A DNA stretch of 64,000 nucleotides from Caecitellus pseudoparvulus (GCA_965644315.1 CBFFRQ010000052.1:62001-126000), one strand, 5' to 3'; positions 34,278 through 44,686 are shown, counted from the stretch's first letter. Program-made: numbers and translations. The notes: generated by a model not told the origin, from the letters alone.

Positions 34278-34420
34278 GATGAAAAGTGTCGGTGAAAGGC
34301 CCTGTCAACAGGGGGCATAAAGCCAAGTGTGCCTTGTTGCTCTGCAGGCTCAGCAAAGCCGTGAACCCCGTGCATGCGTGGCTCGCGCAAAACAAAGTGA
34401 ATTTCCCGCCGCATTGATCC

Positions 34421-35176
34421 TCACATGATGACGCAGGGTGTGCTAGCCTGGTACTCCGCTGCATGTGTCAAGTGCCCCACGCCCTTCTCCACGCGCTGCA
34501 CGGTCCTGCCCACCGACTCATCCACTTGCTGGATGCGCTCACTGTCCTCCGCCACCAGCGTCGCCAGGTCGGCCATGATGTCTTTGATGGCGGCAGCCTC
34601 GGTGGCAATGGCCAAGGCTTCCCGCTCCCGCTCCGCCATGATGGCCGCCATGACCGCCACTGAGCCGTCAGGCAGCATTTCTTCCCGCTCAGCCAGCGCC
34701 TGTCCCTGCTGCTGCGCCGCCTGCGGTGCGCCGGAGCTTGCTCGGCCGTGCTGGGTGCTGCTCGTCGAAGCAGCCCCTCGAGCACTGCCCACGGTGTGTG
34801 GCAGGCGATCCAGCGTCACCTTGATGTGGCGATGCACAGCCTTGAGGGCCTCCTGCAGGCGCCGCTGGCCTGCCACCACCCCCTGCAGCGTGCGGGCAGC
34901 TGGCCGAGGCAGGCTGCCGCTCTGGGCCGCCTCCCGCTGCACCCGCAGCACTTGCGCACAGTACCCCTGCACTTTCCTCTGCACGCCTTGGGAGGTGCGG
35001 GACAGCAATTCGCGGAAGGCAGCCGTGTCTGCGTCAGTGCCCAGGTTGTCCGCCAAGCGCGTCAGGCGTTGCACGACGTCCTCCATCTTGCGCAGATCCC
35101 CTGCCAGAGACACGACACGCTCCTTCAGTGACTCGCCAGGCATGTCTGCGCTGCTGCCCTTGCCCGCACCAGGCAT
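34421..35176 (-). CDS. Qa-SNARE (syntaxin 7/Pep12-like) ending in a CAAX box
   Basis: A single-exon 251-aa model starting at ATG 35176 (MPGAGKGSS). An earlier in-frame reading upstream is unlike protein. Residues 17-125 are an N-terminal helical region resembling the Habc of syntaxin 7/Pep12 (LADNLGTDADTAAFRELL). The SNARE motif spans about 183-243 and aligns without gaps to syntaxin 7: DLATLVAEDSERIQQVD, then the HAAEYQ block where the linker begins. The zero-layer position, normally Gln, is D211. Where a transmembrane anchor should start, the protein ends STPCVIM, a CAAX prenylation motif (C248). It is therefore probably a lipid-anchored endosomal Qa-SNARE. I looked for a downstream exon that could supply a membrane helix and found none. 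Confidence 0.8.
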   Translation of the reverse strand: MPGAGKGSSADMPGESLKERVVSLAGDLRKMEDVVQRLTRLADNLGTDADTAAFRELLSRTSQGVQRKVQGYCAQVLRVQREAAQSGSLPRPAARTLQGVVAGQRRLQEALKAVHRHIKVTLDRLPHTVGSARGAASTSSTQHGRASSGAPQAAQQQGQALAEREEMLPDGSVAVMAAIMAEREREALAIATEAAAIKDIMADLATLVAEDSERIQQVDESVGRTVQRVEKGVGHLTHAAEYQASTPCVIM

Positions 35177-35960
35177 TGCGGTGTCAGCCTCCGTATGCAC
35201 CCCCGGCTCGTATGGGCGCAGCCATCGCCTGCGTCGAAGCCCTGCGGTCCAGTGTGCGCTGCTTGTTGCCTGGCCTCTGCCCAAGGCAAGCTCGGCTAGT
35301 GTTTCTGCGTATGACCAGCCATGAGAGTCACATGCTTCCGGTTGTTTTGGCTCCACGCGCCAAGAGCTGCCGTGCTTCCACTTCATGCCCCGTGGGGGCG
35401 GCATGCGCGGGTCTCTGTGTGGGCGGCGTGGCGAAACGTCACAGAAACGCCAGGACGACCCAGCCACCGCGCACTCACAATGGCTCGTCGCCAGCAGCAG
35501 ATGACCAGGGTGGCACAATGATTCCTGATGCTAGTTCAGCGGTCCATTCTCCACTTCGCTGAAGCCACTGGTACTCGTAGACCTCCTGCTCGTGGTCTGA
35601 GGCCTGCAGCCCAGAAGCCATCCTGAGACAATTGCACCCTGCGCCTCAATCCCATGAACGCGGGGGGCTTCAATGGAAGCTAAATCTAGTGCTTCAGTGC
35701 GTCCAGTAGGGTGTGGGGTCGTCGATTTTTTGCCTGTTCGCCAGGTCTCCCCACTCTGCCACTGCGCCAAGAGGAACTCTTGCTGCCTCCACTCTGGGAG
35801 TTCTCAACGTAGAGTGGAAGCGCCCACGCACTTGACCAGCCTGCAATACCTACATGCAAGTTGATCTCGTGCATGACTGCCAGCAGCCGCCTGTGACCTG
35901 CGATCAGCTGCGCCAAGGAGCCACTTGACCAGTGCAATTTCCGCAAGAACCCTGCTGTGA
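35177..35960. other. Intergenic region between Qa-SNARE and a divergent orphan gene
   Basis: This 784-bp gap is the longest in the window. It separates two divergent starts, so it should contain both promoters. Short ORFs inside have no recognisable similarity, and I saw no repeat, tRNA or conserved motif. A small 5' exon of either neighbour could be hidden here. Confidence 0.3.
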
Positions 35961-38900
35961 ATGGAGCGCGTCGTGCCGAGCCCAAGCGAGCCGCTCTTGG
36001 CTTGCCTGGCTGCAAGTGGTGACGTTCAGTTGCTTGCACATGTGTGTGCGGACTGTTCTGCGCCTGCCAGGCCTGCCGCGGCAAGTGAGCGTCAGGCTGG
36101 CGCTGCAGTCCAAGCTGGACACGGCGGTAGCGCCCGCGTCACGGTGCCCACGCGCAGGACCCGCATTGCCGCCAGCGTGCACTTGCCCCTCTCCATGGCA
36201 AGAGACGTAGCCAGTCTCAGCATGGTCTGGGGCCCCCAGGGCTCCACTCTGCATGTGGTAGGAGGGACACCCTGCACCTTGTGCACCTTTGCCGTGTCCC
36301 TGGTCCAGCCTGCACACACAGGCAACAGCCGAGCACAGCAAGCAGAAGCAGCAGCTGAGGGGGTTCCGACAACATCATGGATGTCCTGGTTTGATGGTGC
36401 CCTGGAGGCCCTCGTAGGCGGTGAGGAGGTCGAGGAAGAGCACGCTCACGTGCAAGCAGCGATCACAGCGTGCGACACTGCGTGTTTGGGGGGGTGCACG
36501 GTGCGCCTGTCCCTCATGTTCGCCCAGAGCATACAAGCGACATTTTCCTCTTCCCCCATCCTCTGCACGGCTTCAGCAGCGGGCCTTGTCCTCGCATCTG
36601 CTACTTCCCCGCGACGCATGGCGCTGGCACCGTGGGGGCACCCTGGGTGTGCGCTGGGGGGACTGCACCCACGTTTAGGACCTGATTCCACATCGCATGT
36701 CACCACCCTGGTGGCTGTGGGAGACTGGCTTGTGCTGGTGGCCGCCGACACTGCCTGGGTGCAGCCATGCGGGCGGGACGGACCGTGGCAGGCACACAAA
36801 CTGCCTGCTGGCACGCAGACAGTGGTGCCGTGTGGCTGCCACGGCACCGAAGCGCTCGCCTGTGTCGTCCTGCGCCCTGACCGCAGGACGGCCATCACCT
36901 GTCTGAGCCTCGCCTCTGGCCGGTGCCGCTGGTCCGCCACTTTGGCCAGGAGTGCGTACGCCGTGCATGCACGAGCAACGTGCTCGCACGCCTCGAGCGT
37001 GAGAGGCAGTCCCTGGAGCGACATCTTGGTCGTCACAGATGCAAAGGGCTGCTGTGACGTCTTGTCTGTTGTCGACGGCCTGCGACTGCTGGGGCTCCAG
37101 GCAGGGGCCGGTGCAGTGCTGACTGGCTGCGGTTCACTAGCCTGGCCAGTGGGCCGCTCCACGTGGCAGCTGGCCCCCCTGCCACTGCCTGCACAGGAAG
37201 GCAGTGGTATCGCGTGCGAAATGCGTGGTGGATCCAGTGCCCTCACTGTTGCCTGCGCGCCGTGCGCTTCAGATGTGGCCTTCACACCCCGTGCACTTTG
37301 GACACGGGGCCAGGCCGGCTCCCGTGTGCCCTTCCCCCCTGACTTGTGCCAGGCTGGTAAGCAGGGCGTGGCGCAAGTCGTTGTGCTCAAACATGGCACC
37401 TTGCACGTGTGCGTCGTTGTGTCTGGGACGGCGATCGGTGTGTGCACACGTCACAGGCGGAGCCAAGCGTGGGGTGACATTGCTGTGTACCCGATGAGCC
37501 CCCTGCTGGGGGGCTGCACTGTGCGATCTGCGTGTGTACTCCCAGGCCCTGTGCCCCAGCTTGCTGTGCTTGCAGTGCAGCAAGCTGCCATTTGCCTCAT
37601 CACGGCAGAGATGCAGACGGGTGGAGAGCTTGCCCAGTGGCGCGGCAAGCAGCAGGCGACCCCTGAGGGTGCGTCAGCGACTGCAGCCCTCACTCCCCTG
37701 TGGTCTGCTTCTCTTGCAACCGCCTCCCTTGCACCTGCTGTACTGTGGGCTGACGAGTCTTCCTTCGTGCTGTGGGACGGCGTGGCTGCGCACGAGGTTC
37801 CGGCCCACACCCCTGGCTACTCCGCCGCCCTGGGCATGCCATGTGCCGGGCATGGTTTCCAGGTAGTAGGATACATGGCCCAGTCTGGTGTGCAGCTCGT
37901 TGCCGTACCCCCACGCAGCTTTCTGTGGCTGGTGCAGGAGGATACTGGGGGTGCAGTGGCCATCACGGCAGCGCCAATTGGAGACCCAGCATCACCTTCC
38001 CCGTCACAGCCTGGGCTGACGCTGCGTTCCCTTTCTATTGTGCAGCTCGCTCCTGTATCTCTCCCTGCACTGTCGCTCTCCTCGCCGATTCCCAGCGCCT
38101 GCCGGGCTTGCGTGACCGGCTCAAGCACCCATGCGTCGGCGTGGCATGGAAAGGGCACCCCTGTGCACGCACTGCACTGCCTTCTGACTGGGTGCTTGCT
38201 GCACGGATTGCATTCCGTTGCACGCCAGGTGCTGCGTCCCAGTCAAAGCGCCCTGAGCTCCACACTCCTGCTGCATGGGGCAGTGGCTAGCACTGTCGCG
38301 CCGGCACTCCCGGTGCTCCCAGCCCAAGTCGAGTTGACACTGGCACACGCCATGACGTGGGCGGCCAGACATGCAAGTGCCTTGCCACGGGCAACAGCGT
38401 GGCTGTCAGCGCTGCACCTGCCCATGGCGCTCTGTGTGCTGGTGCTCGTCGCCCGCAAAGGTGAGACGAGGCGGCTGCCAGACTGGGCGGCGGCTTGCGG
38501 GCCACCCCTGGCCCTCTGGGCCCATGCTCTGTGTTGTGCTCGTGTGCACCTGACGGCCCTGGCCGCGGCAGTAGCAACGGCGCAAGGCGCAGCCCAGACT
38601 GGCGCAGCCACCCCAGCAGAAGTGGCCAGGAAACTGCAGGTTGCATCCGAGCCCGCTGCTGCCAGTGCCTTGACGTCCCTGTTTGCAGCGGCACAGAGCT
38701 TGTTGCTGGTGCAAGAGTCTGTGCTGTCTGGCATTTCTCAGTCACCGTGCAGCTTGCCCTGGCTGCCTGAAGGTGCAGGGGAGGTGTCCGAGCAAGCCAG
38801 CGACCTGTGTGACAGTCTACTTGAACTGCAGGAACCACGCGCTGCGGAGCACGCCCCCTCTGTGCACATCGTGGTTGCTTGTGCAGCACGCCTCGCGCCG

Positions 38901-39215
38901 CAACTTGACCAGCTGGCCAGGCTTACCCGCGCTGTCCTGCCCAAGGCCGCCCTCCGCTTGCCTGAAGCAGCGCTGGCAGAGTCGCAGCTCCCGCACTGCG
39001 TTGTACACCTGGCTCGAATTCGCTTAGCCGTGCTCGAGATCGGGGAACAGACATCTGCCTTTGTGAAGCGAGTGCGGCAAATGTGTCCGCAGCCAGTGGC
39101 TGGTGCGACAGTGCCATCCACCTGCGGAGCGGCCGCGCATGCTGCAAGCACCAGTTTGCCTGGCTCAGTCCGCCAGGCGTCCTTTTCCCAAAGCCCCACT
39201 GCGCACAAACCCTAG
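35961..39215 (+). CDS. Unrecognised 1,084-aa Cys- and Ala-rich protein, possible beta-propeller N-terminal half
   Basis: One uninterrupted frame from ATG 35961 to the stop at 39213-39215. I do not recognise the family. The first 750 residues alternate short hydrophobic strands with Gly/Asp turns and TxxWVQP- or CLSLASGRCRW-like segments, which suggests WD/beta-propeller blades. The last 330 are helix-rich (LALWAHALCCARVHLTALAA). The layout recalls large scaffold proteins (nucleoporins, vesicle-coat or tethering subunits) with a propeller followed by a helical solenoid, but that is inference only. There is an acidic stretch (VGGEEVEEEHAHV) near residue 155, no signal peptide, and no clear membrane helix. 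The absence of introns over 3.25 kb contrasts with most neighbours. Strand-specific codon structure (GC at third positions, long plus-strand frame) supports its being coding. Confidence 0.65.
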   Translation: MERVVPSPSEPLLACLAASGDVQLLAHVCADCSAPARPAAASERQAGAAVQAGHGGSARVTVPTRRTRIAASVHLPLSMARDVASLSMVWGPQGSTLHVVGGTPCTLCTFAVSLVQPAHTGNSRAQQAEAAAEGVPTTSWMSWFDGALEALVGGEEVEEEHAHVQAAITACDTACLGGCTVRLSLMFAQSIQATFSSSPILCTASAAGLVLASATSPRRMALAPWGHPGCALGGLHPRLGPDSTSHVTTLVAVGDWLVLVAADTAWVQPCGRDGPWQAHKLPAGTQTVVPCGCHGTEALACVVLRPDRRTAITCLSLASGRCRWSATLARSAYAVHARATCSHASSVRGSPWSDILVVTDAKGCCDVLSVVDGLRLLGLQAGAGAVLTGCGSLAWPVGRSTWQLAPLPLPAQEGSGIACEMRGGSSALTVACAPCASDVAFTPRALWTRGQAGSRVPFPPDLCQAGKQGVAQVVVLKHGTLHVCVVVSGTAIGVCTRHRRSQAWGDIAVYPMSPLLGGCTVRSACVLPGPVPQLAVLAVQQAAICLITAEMQTGGELAQWRGKQQATPEGASATAALTPLWSASLATASLAPAVLWADESSFVLWDGVAAHEVPAHTPGYSAALGMPCAGHGFQVVGYMAQSGVQLVAVPPRSFLWLVQEDTGGAVAITAAPIGDPASPSPSQPGLTLRSLSIVQLAPVSLPALSLSSPIPSACRACVTGSSTHASAWHGKGTPVHALHCLLTGCLLHGLHSVARQVLRPSQSALSSTLLLHGAVASTVAPALPVLPAQVELTLAHAMTWAARHASALPRATAWLSALHLPMALCVLVLVARKGETRRLPDWAAACGPPLALWAHALCCARVHLTALAAAVATAQGAAQTGAATPAEVARKLQVASEPAAASALTSLFAAAQSLLLVQESVLSGISQSPCSLPWLPEGAGEVSEQASDLCDSLLELQEPRAAEHAPSVHIVVACAARLAPQLDQLARLTRAVLPKAALRLPEAALAESQLPHCVVHLARIRLAVLEIGEQTSAFVKRVRQMCPQPVAGATVPSTCGAAAHAASTSLPGSVRQASFSQSPTAHKP

Positions 39216-39354
39216 CTGAAAATATACCGTCTGCACTCCAAGCACCTACTTCCATTGTGCCCATGAAGCAAGCAGCTCCGAGTCCCCTCAGCTTTGCTCG
39301 TCAAACGTGGCACTTCTGCAGCGGAAATTGCTTCAACGCCAGGCCTCCTGCAGC

Positions 39355-40956
39355 ATGAGCAGCGCAGCAGCTACTCCCGAATGGTGGCCTTCGGTGGATT
39401 TCTCAGCAGTAAGACTTAAAAAGGAGTCCAATGCGTGCTAGTCTCTGCCTCTTGCACTCCCCTACCCCTGCGTGCCTCCACAGGAACTCCTTCCGTTACC
39501 CGCCAAACTATGTGGTCCTGTTGTCCCTCAAGCCGACTTTGTCACACCCAGTCCATGTCTTTCACGTGGCGTGGCATCACGGGTGGGCAGGAGTCATTCT
39601 GCGTCCCCTGCTTCCCCCTCGCCTCCAGCCGACGCGTTTGTCAGCCCCGCCTCCTTCGCGTCCTCCTTCACGCCGGCTCTGAACCTGTCCGTCGCGAGCG
39701 AGCGCATGGCAGTGAGCAGCGAGCACATCAAGCGCCTGAGTGACGACTTTGCCAAGACCTTGATGGCAGGCATGGATTCTTCCAGCGACGAGGACGCGGC
39801 AGAGGCAGCAAGCCGCCCGGCACCCACCGCATCCACGACGCCTTCCACCCAACCCGCCGCTAACACGCCACCCCGCGAGAGCCAGGGCACCCACGACAGT
39901 GATAGTGACGTCATCGCGACGCCCTTTGCACGGGGGCACCGGGCACTGGTCGTCGTGGATTCAGAGTCAGACGGCACTCCCCAGCTCGCCTGCCCCAGCT
40001 GCAGTCCGCAGTCTGACGGGACCATCCACCTCACGGCCGTAAAAGCACGAGCAGGGAGGGTCTCGCTGGAGTCCGAAGACGGGTACATGGAAGACGGCTG
40101 GCTAGTTGCCGATGGGGACGTGGACGACGCCGTCAGCGACTGCTCCGACACACCTGGTGCGACCCCTGCGCCAGTTGAGCCAGCGGAGGTGGGTGAGGCA
40201 GCCCCGGCCCAGTCCGGCCCGGGGGACGACATGGATGCCATTTTCGCGAGCTCCAAGTCAAAGAAAGGCAAGGCACAACGGCACGATGCTGTGGCCAGGC
40301 TGCTTCCGTTGTTCAACGAAGCCGTGTTCGACGGAGTGCTGCCTACCGATCTCCGCGTGAAATGGAGCAACACGCTGCGCCGCACGGCAGGACTGACGTA
40401 CAGCAAGCTGCAGCCTGGCCAGGGGCGTGTGGCCCGCATCGAACTGTCGAGCAAGGTGTGTGACACTGGTAATCGAGTCGCCTCAACCCTCCTGCATGAG
40501 TTGTGCCATGTGGCTGCCTGGTTGGTGGATGGCGTGAACAAGCCTCCACACGGACGCGTTTTCAAAGCTTGGGCTCAGCGGGCAACGGACGCCTTCCCGC
40601 ACTGGGAAGTTTCCACGACCCACTCATTCGCTATCCGGTACAAGTACACCTACGCCTGTGTGGAATGCGGCACCAGCTACGGGCGGCACTCCAAGAGCAT
40701 CGACACCGCCACGCAGCGCTGCGGTCAGTGCATGGGGGCCCTTGTACTGGGTGGACCACAGGAGCCAGCATGGCTGGGGCAGGCCCCGGCATCCGCGCCC
40801 CGAACACCGAGAGCAGCGACAGGGTTCGCTGCATTCGTAAAGGAGCAATACTCAGCAGTACGTTCCGCAACAGACGGGCCTGCTGTCAGTCACAAAGAAG
40901 CCATGCAGACCTTATCTGCAATGTGGAAATCACAGCCTACATGCCCCCCCGAATGA
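39355..40956 (+). CDS. GCNA: GCNA/ACRC-like SprT-family metalloprotease
   Basis: Exon 1 (39355-39408) starts ATGAGCAGC. A 75-bp phase-0 intron (39409-39483) has a strong GTAAGA donor and CCTCCACAG acceptor. Exon 2 is 39484-40956, for 508 aa. The first 270 residues are disordered and acidic, with SUMO-interaction-like hydrophobic/acidic stretches (ALVVVDSESD at about 172-181). The SprT-like domain follows with the zinc/catalytic motif HELCH (356-360) and a third His in PPHGRVFKAW (374). A zinc ribbon has CVEC (410-413) and CGQC (431-434). A short HMG-like end (GFAAFVKEQY) follows. This order (disordered acidic region, SprT, zinc ribbon, HMG) is that of GCNA rather than Spartan. GCNA proteases clear DNA-protein crosslinks. 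The last 20 nt overlap the convergent RTF2 coding end. Confidence 0.88.
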
Positions 40957-42050
40957 ACCCTGACTTCTTTTCAGCGCCGCTCACCATGGATGCCTCCGCT
41001 GCTGATCGCCCTGTGTGCAGGAGCTCCCCGAGGGCTTTGCTCTTCGCCGCGGCAGCGCTAGTTGTGCGAGCGGCATCAGCAACAATGCTCGCCACTCCTG
41101 GTGGGAGCTGAACCCGCACAGCCGGGGCAGCGGGGTCTGGCCCCCGCGCCCGCTTGGCTGAGCTGTCCTGCTCCGAAGCCTCCGCACCAGCGCGCAGGCG
41201 CTTCGCAGCCTTCCGGGCCTTACTCGCAGCCTTCCGCTTCTGGTCTGCCATTGCAAGCAGGCTCTGTACCTCGGCTTGAGGGGCAAGGGGCAGTACACTC
41301 GCTGTCGAGGTGAGTGCAGCACAAACGGGGCATGCAAACTGCGCATGCTCGTGACTTGGCGTTTCTGACAGGCAATTCAAGACAGTAGAGATGCGGGGCA
41401 CGTCAACAGTGGCCTTGAGAGCTTTTGTGGCAAACACGTGGCCGCAAGGCAGGAACACGAAGTCTGACCTGCCGCTTGCCTCGACATCACTGACTGCGCA
41501 CGAGAAAGCGCTGCGCACCGAGCCTTGCAGGAAGGAAGTCACATCGCTGGCGCCCTCAGCCGCTGCAGCCGCTGCAGTGGAGCTAGCTGCACTGCTTGAC
41601 TGCTGGGACACATATTTCTTGTTCCAGTTGAGCTTCAGGGTCGTCAAATCCTGCAGGACAGGGCAGCGTTTCGTTTGTGAAACGCCAACATGCAGCAGTC
41701 GTGCAGACGCGCCCACCTTCTTGAAGCTTTGAATGTGGCACAGGTGTGGTGGGAGAGATTTGTCCTTGAGGGCCAGGAGCACCTTCATCTTGTTCATGAG
41801 GTTCCCCAGCTTGTCGGCGACGACCTGAGCAGCAAGTGTGCCCAGGCCCAATTCGCAAGTGCCGCGAGGCTTGCTGCGCCTGGCTGGCGCTCACTGGTTC
41901 GCTCAACGGCTCGCCACTGCAAGCACAAGTCATCCACTTAACGACAGCATCCTCAGCAGCATCTCTCCGGGCGTCAGCCTTCTTTACCTTCACAAGGAAC
42001 CGCCGCTTTGCTGCGATGACCCCACCATCGTTGCCACCTCCGAGACCCAT
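40937..42050 (-). CDS. RTF2: RTF2 replication termination factor 2 homologue
   Basis: Exon 1 (42050-41895) encodes MGLGGGNDGGVIAAKRRFLV, the usual RTF2 start, up to CSGEPLSEP. A 70-bp intron (41894-41825) joins it to VVADKLGNLMNKM. Exon 2 ends at 41717, followed by a stopless 66-bp intron (41716-41651), then exon 3 (DLTTLKLNWNKKY). The C2HC2-like RTF2 domain continues with SAFSCAVSD, FVFLPCGHVFATKALK and ACPVCAA. Reading exon 3 straight to 40937 gives 325 aa. A third stopless intron, about 41401-41339 (63 bp) or 41407-41339 (69 bp), is likely, because the family has CPVC soon after the ALK block; that gives about 302-304 aa. RTF2 acts at stalled replication forks and is removed by proteasomal shuttles. 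I first considered NOSIP, but exon 1 rules that out. Basic KR-rich tail ends GFIRGGM. Confidence 0.87.
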
Positions 42051-42236
42051 CGTGCAAGGCGAATTTAGGGGGCGATCGGGGTGCTGTGGAGTGCTTGTGG
42101 CCACTGCATCTGGCTGACTTGGAGCCAAGGTGTGGGTGGGCGAGTTGTTTTGTTCAATTTTGCAGCAAAACACTGTAAGTCCGAGAAAATTGAGGATACC
42201 CCTGTACTCCGTTGTCCTCTTCTTACGCTGTTTACT

Positions 42237-44686
42237 TTATTTGAACAAGCAGTCAGGCTCACCGTCGTCTTCGTCATCCGATACGGCAGCCAATGCTGCT
42301 GACTCCCCCTCTTGGCCCCGCTTGGCTCCCAATGCAAACCCCGAGCTTCTCGGTTTGTAGCCGTGCCTGACGGCAGGGCCGCTGGATCCCGCAGTGCGTT
42401 GCTTGCCTTGTTGCGGAGAGCGCAGACCCGGATGCTTGTGAGCCAATGGAGAGCACACGGCTCGTGCTCGAGTGACAGAGTGGAATCTCTGTCTCGCAGC
42501 AGATTTCCTTGGCACAGGTTTGCTGCGGGGGGCCTTGATCAGCAGTGCTGACGATGCATCGCTTGCAACGCTGAAGGCGTCCTGCTTGCCAGATGTCTGT
42601 GGCTCGCAGGCCAGAGGTGGTCGCTGGTGCCTCACTGGCACCACCGGCCCGGTGAGCGGGCTTGCCTTCAGGACAGATCGCTCTTCGGCCTCCACCTTGA
42701 GCTTCATGCCTTGCTCCATCTGTGACCAGAAGCGTGCGGCGTTGACCGCTCGGCGTGATCGTTTCTCAAGTAGGGTACGCACCAGCTTGATCTGCCGCTT
42801 GTGCCTGCGTAGGATGCACTCGACGTGGCCTCTGGCTGCCTCCATTTGCAAAGTACGATGCTGGACAAGGCCTTCGACCTGCTTGAGGCAAAGGCGAACC
42901 TGAATGTTGTCGGTGCAGCGCTGAAAGTTGTGTCCAACGTACCTGGAGGCAGACCCCACCGACGGATTCCAGCATCGTCTGGCCCCCCTTCAGCTCTGCT
43001 TGCGCACGCTCTACCTTTGCACGAAGAGAAGACACTCGGGATGCCGCCTCCTGCATCTGGCGCTTCGCTCTTGCCTCCACTGCAGAAACCTGTACAGGCT
43101 TGCGTGTGGAAGTAGTAACGCAAGGAGAGCAGAGCAAGATGGCACTCCTGCTTACCTTTCTTGTTCGTTCGCGATCGTTGTGCTCAAGGGAAGCCACTTC
43201 TTTGTGCCGTTCAGCCAACCTGTCGCGGAGCACTTGAAGTGACTCGCGTGCCATACCTTGTTCGAGGAGGCGGCACGCCTTGGCGTCCTCCAATTCTCGC
43301 CGCAGCTCAAACACTCGTTCTTGCAGCCGCAAGAGGGCCTCATTTGCATCTGATGAGCTTTGCTGTTTTGCTGTGAGCTTCTCTTGAGCACCCAGTAAGT
43401 CGGCTTCCACGCTGCTCATGGCAGTAGAAACCTGGCTTTGGGTCCGCTGCAGTTCAGCAATCTGCGGAATGGTTTAAAGCGATGGGAGGACATTGCAATC
43501 AATAGCGAGCCCTTATATCGCACCTTCTCCTGGTTGGCTTGACATTGCTCGTTGGCCAGCTGTAGCGAGGCGCTGTCCTGCGCTTGCTTGTCGCTCAGGT
43601 CAGCGCCCACTCGCTTCAGCTCGCCAGCTGCTTTTCTCTGTCGCCGCAGAAACATGTCCTGTGAAGTGCGGGCACACTCAACACTCAGTGAACCTACAAT
43701 GCATAACTTTTTCGGGGCACTGCCTCACCAGAGCGCGTTCGACTTCGTCAATCTCGGCTGTAGCACGCTCGGACTGCTGCCTCGCGACCGCAAGGGACTT
43801 CTCCGCTCGCTCATGCTTCTGAGAGAGCGTCCCCAGCTCGCCCTTGACTTGAGTTTCTTGAGTAGTCAGCGCCCCAAGGCTCTCTTTGAGAGCCTGTGAT
43901 GCTGCTGCTGCCAGCTCTCGGCGCTGCTCCAGGGCTTGGAGCTGGGCGTGCGTGTGCTCTTCTTGGCCACCAAGCCCAGCCCTTTCCAGATTCACAACCT
44001 CAAGGTCCCGATACAGCTTGTGACTGAGCTGTCTTTGCGTAGACTCCTTTGTGCCCATCACGAGGTCGTGAAACCGGCTTGCCAGCGATTCACTGGCGGA
44101 CGTCACAGCTGCTGCAGCAGACGCGTCAAACGTCTCCAACTGCTTGCAGAGCCACAAGACCTGGGACATGCTGTCTTCAATGGCCACAATGGCAGGCAGC
44201 AACTCTGCCTTGTACGGTGCAGCGGCTTGCTCGAGCGCCTTCGATGCGTCAGGAGCTTGGGTCTGCAGCTCCTGAAGCTGCTCGGCAGCTGCAGCATGGA
44301 CTTGTTCAGTCTGCACGATTGCGGCCTGGACTGTCGCCGCATACTCAGTGACTTGCTTTAACCCAAGCTGGCTTTCTTGCTTTTGCTTTCGAACTGCCTG
44401 GTGGTGCAGTGCAACGCCAAGCGAAAGTCACTTTGCGGCGCATTGAGCGCGAAGATCCCGCCGTTCACGCACTTCCAATCGCAAGCTGGTTTGGGCTGCA
44501 ACTTCTCGCAGCCTCTCAACAACCGACACGGCATCTGAAAGTCTGCAAGCAACACGTGCAGGTGGTGCGCACGCTGCGTTTCAACTGCTCCCGTCAGCCA
44601 ACACAGCGTCTGCGTTGCAGTCACTGCAATGGCGGCTGGCAGCGCCCTACTCACTGAATTTCCTGAGTTGCCCCCTGCATGGTCAT
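42237..44686 (-). CDS. Seven-exon coiled-coil protein of unknown function
   Basis: Reconstructed exons: 44686-44655, 44542-44473, 44397-43729, 43658-43524, 43461-43156, 43089-42943 and 42899-42237. The introns are 112, 75, 70, 62, 66 and 43 bp, giving about 673 aa. All joins preserve frame and heptad pattern, for example LRLEAVRKQKQ, EVERALDMFLRRQ, NQEKIAELQRTQ and ERTRKVSAVEARAK. Residues 5-520 are almost all coiled coil (Ala/Glu/Gln/Leu). The final about 150 residues are basic, Ser/Pro-rich and disordered, ending in an acidic DDEDDGEPDCLF. I do not recognise the family. A kinesin-tail or centrosomal/ciliary structural protein would look like this, but no motor domain is present upstream. 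The start (ATG 44686 or 44680) is the least certain point. It is divergent from the LG-repeat gene. Confidence 0.72.

Noticed and set aside
34260-34435. Possible spliced exon giving the Qa-SNARE a membrane helix
   Set aside because: A weak GT lies at the stop and an acceptor near 34345, but the joined reading is not hydrophobic enough for a helix and runs into the desaturase start.
35531-35770. 79-codon minus ORF in the 784-bp gap
   Set aside because: No similarity, no splice link to either neighbour, and composition like the flanking non-coding DNA.
40937-41851. NOSIP/U-box protein as first reading of the minus frame
   Set aside because: Adding the upstream exon gives MGLGGGNDGGVIAAKRRFLV and EPLSEPVVADKLGNL, which identify RTF2 instead.
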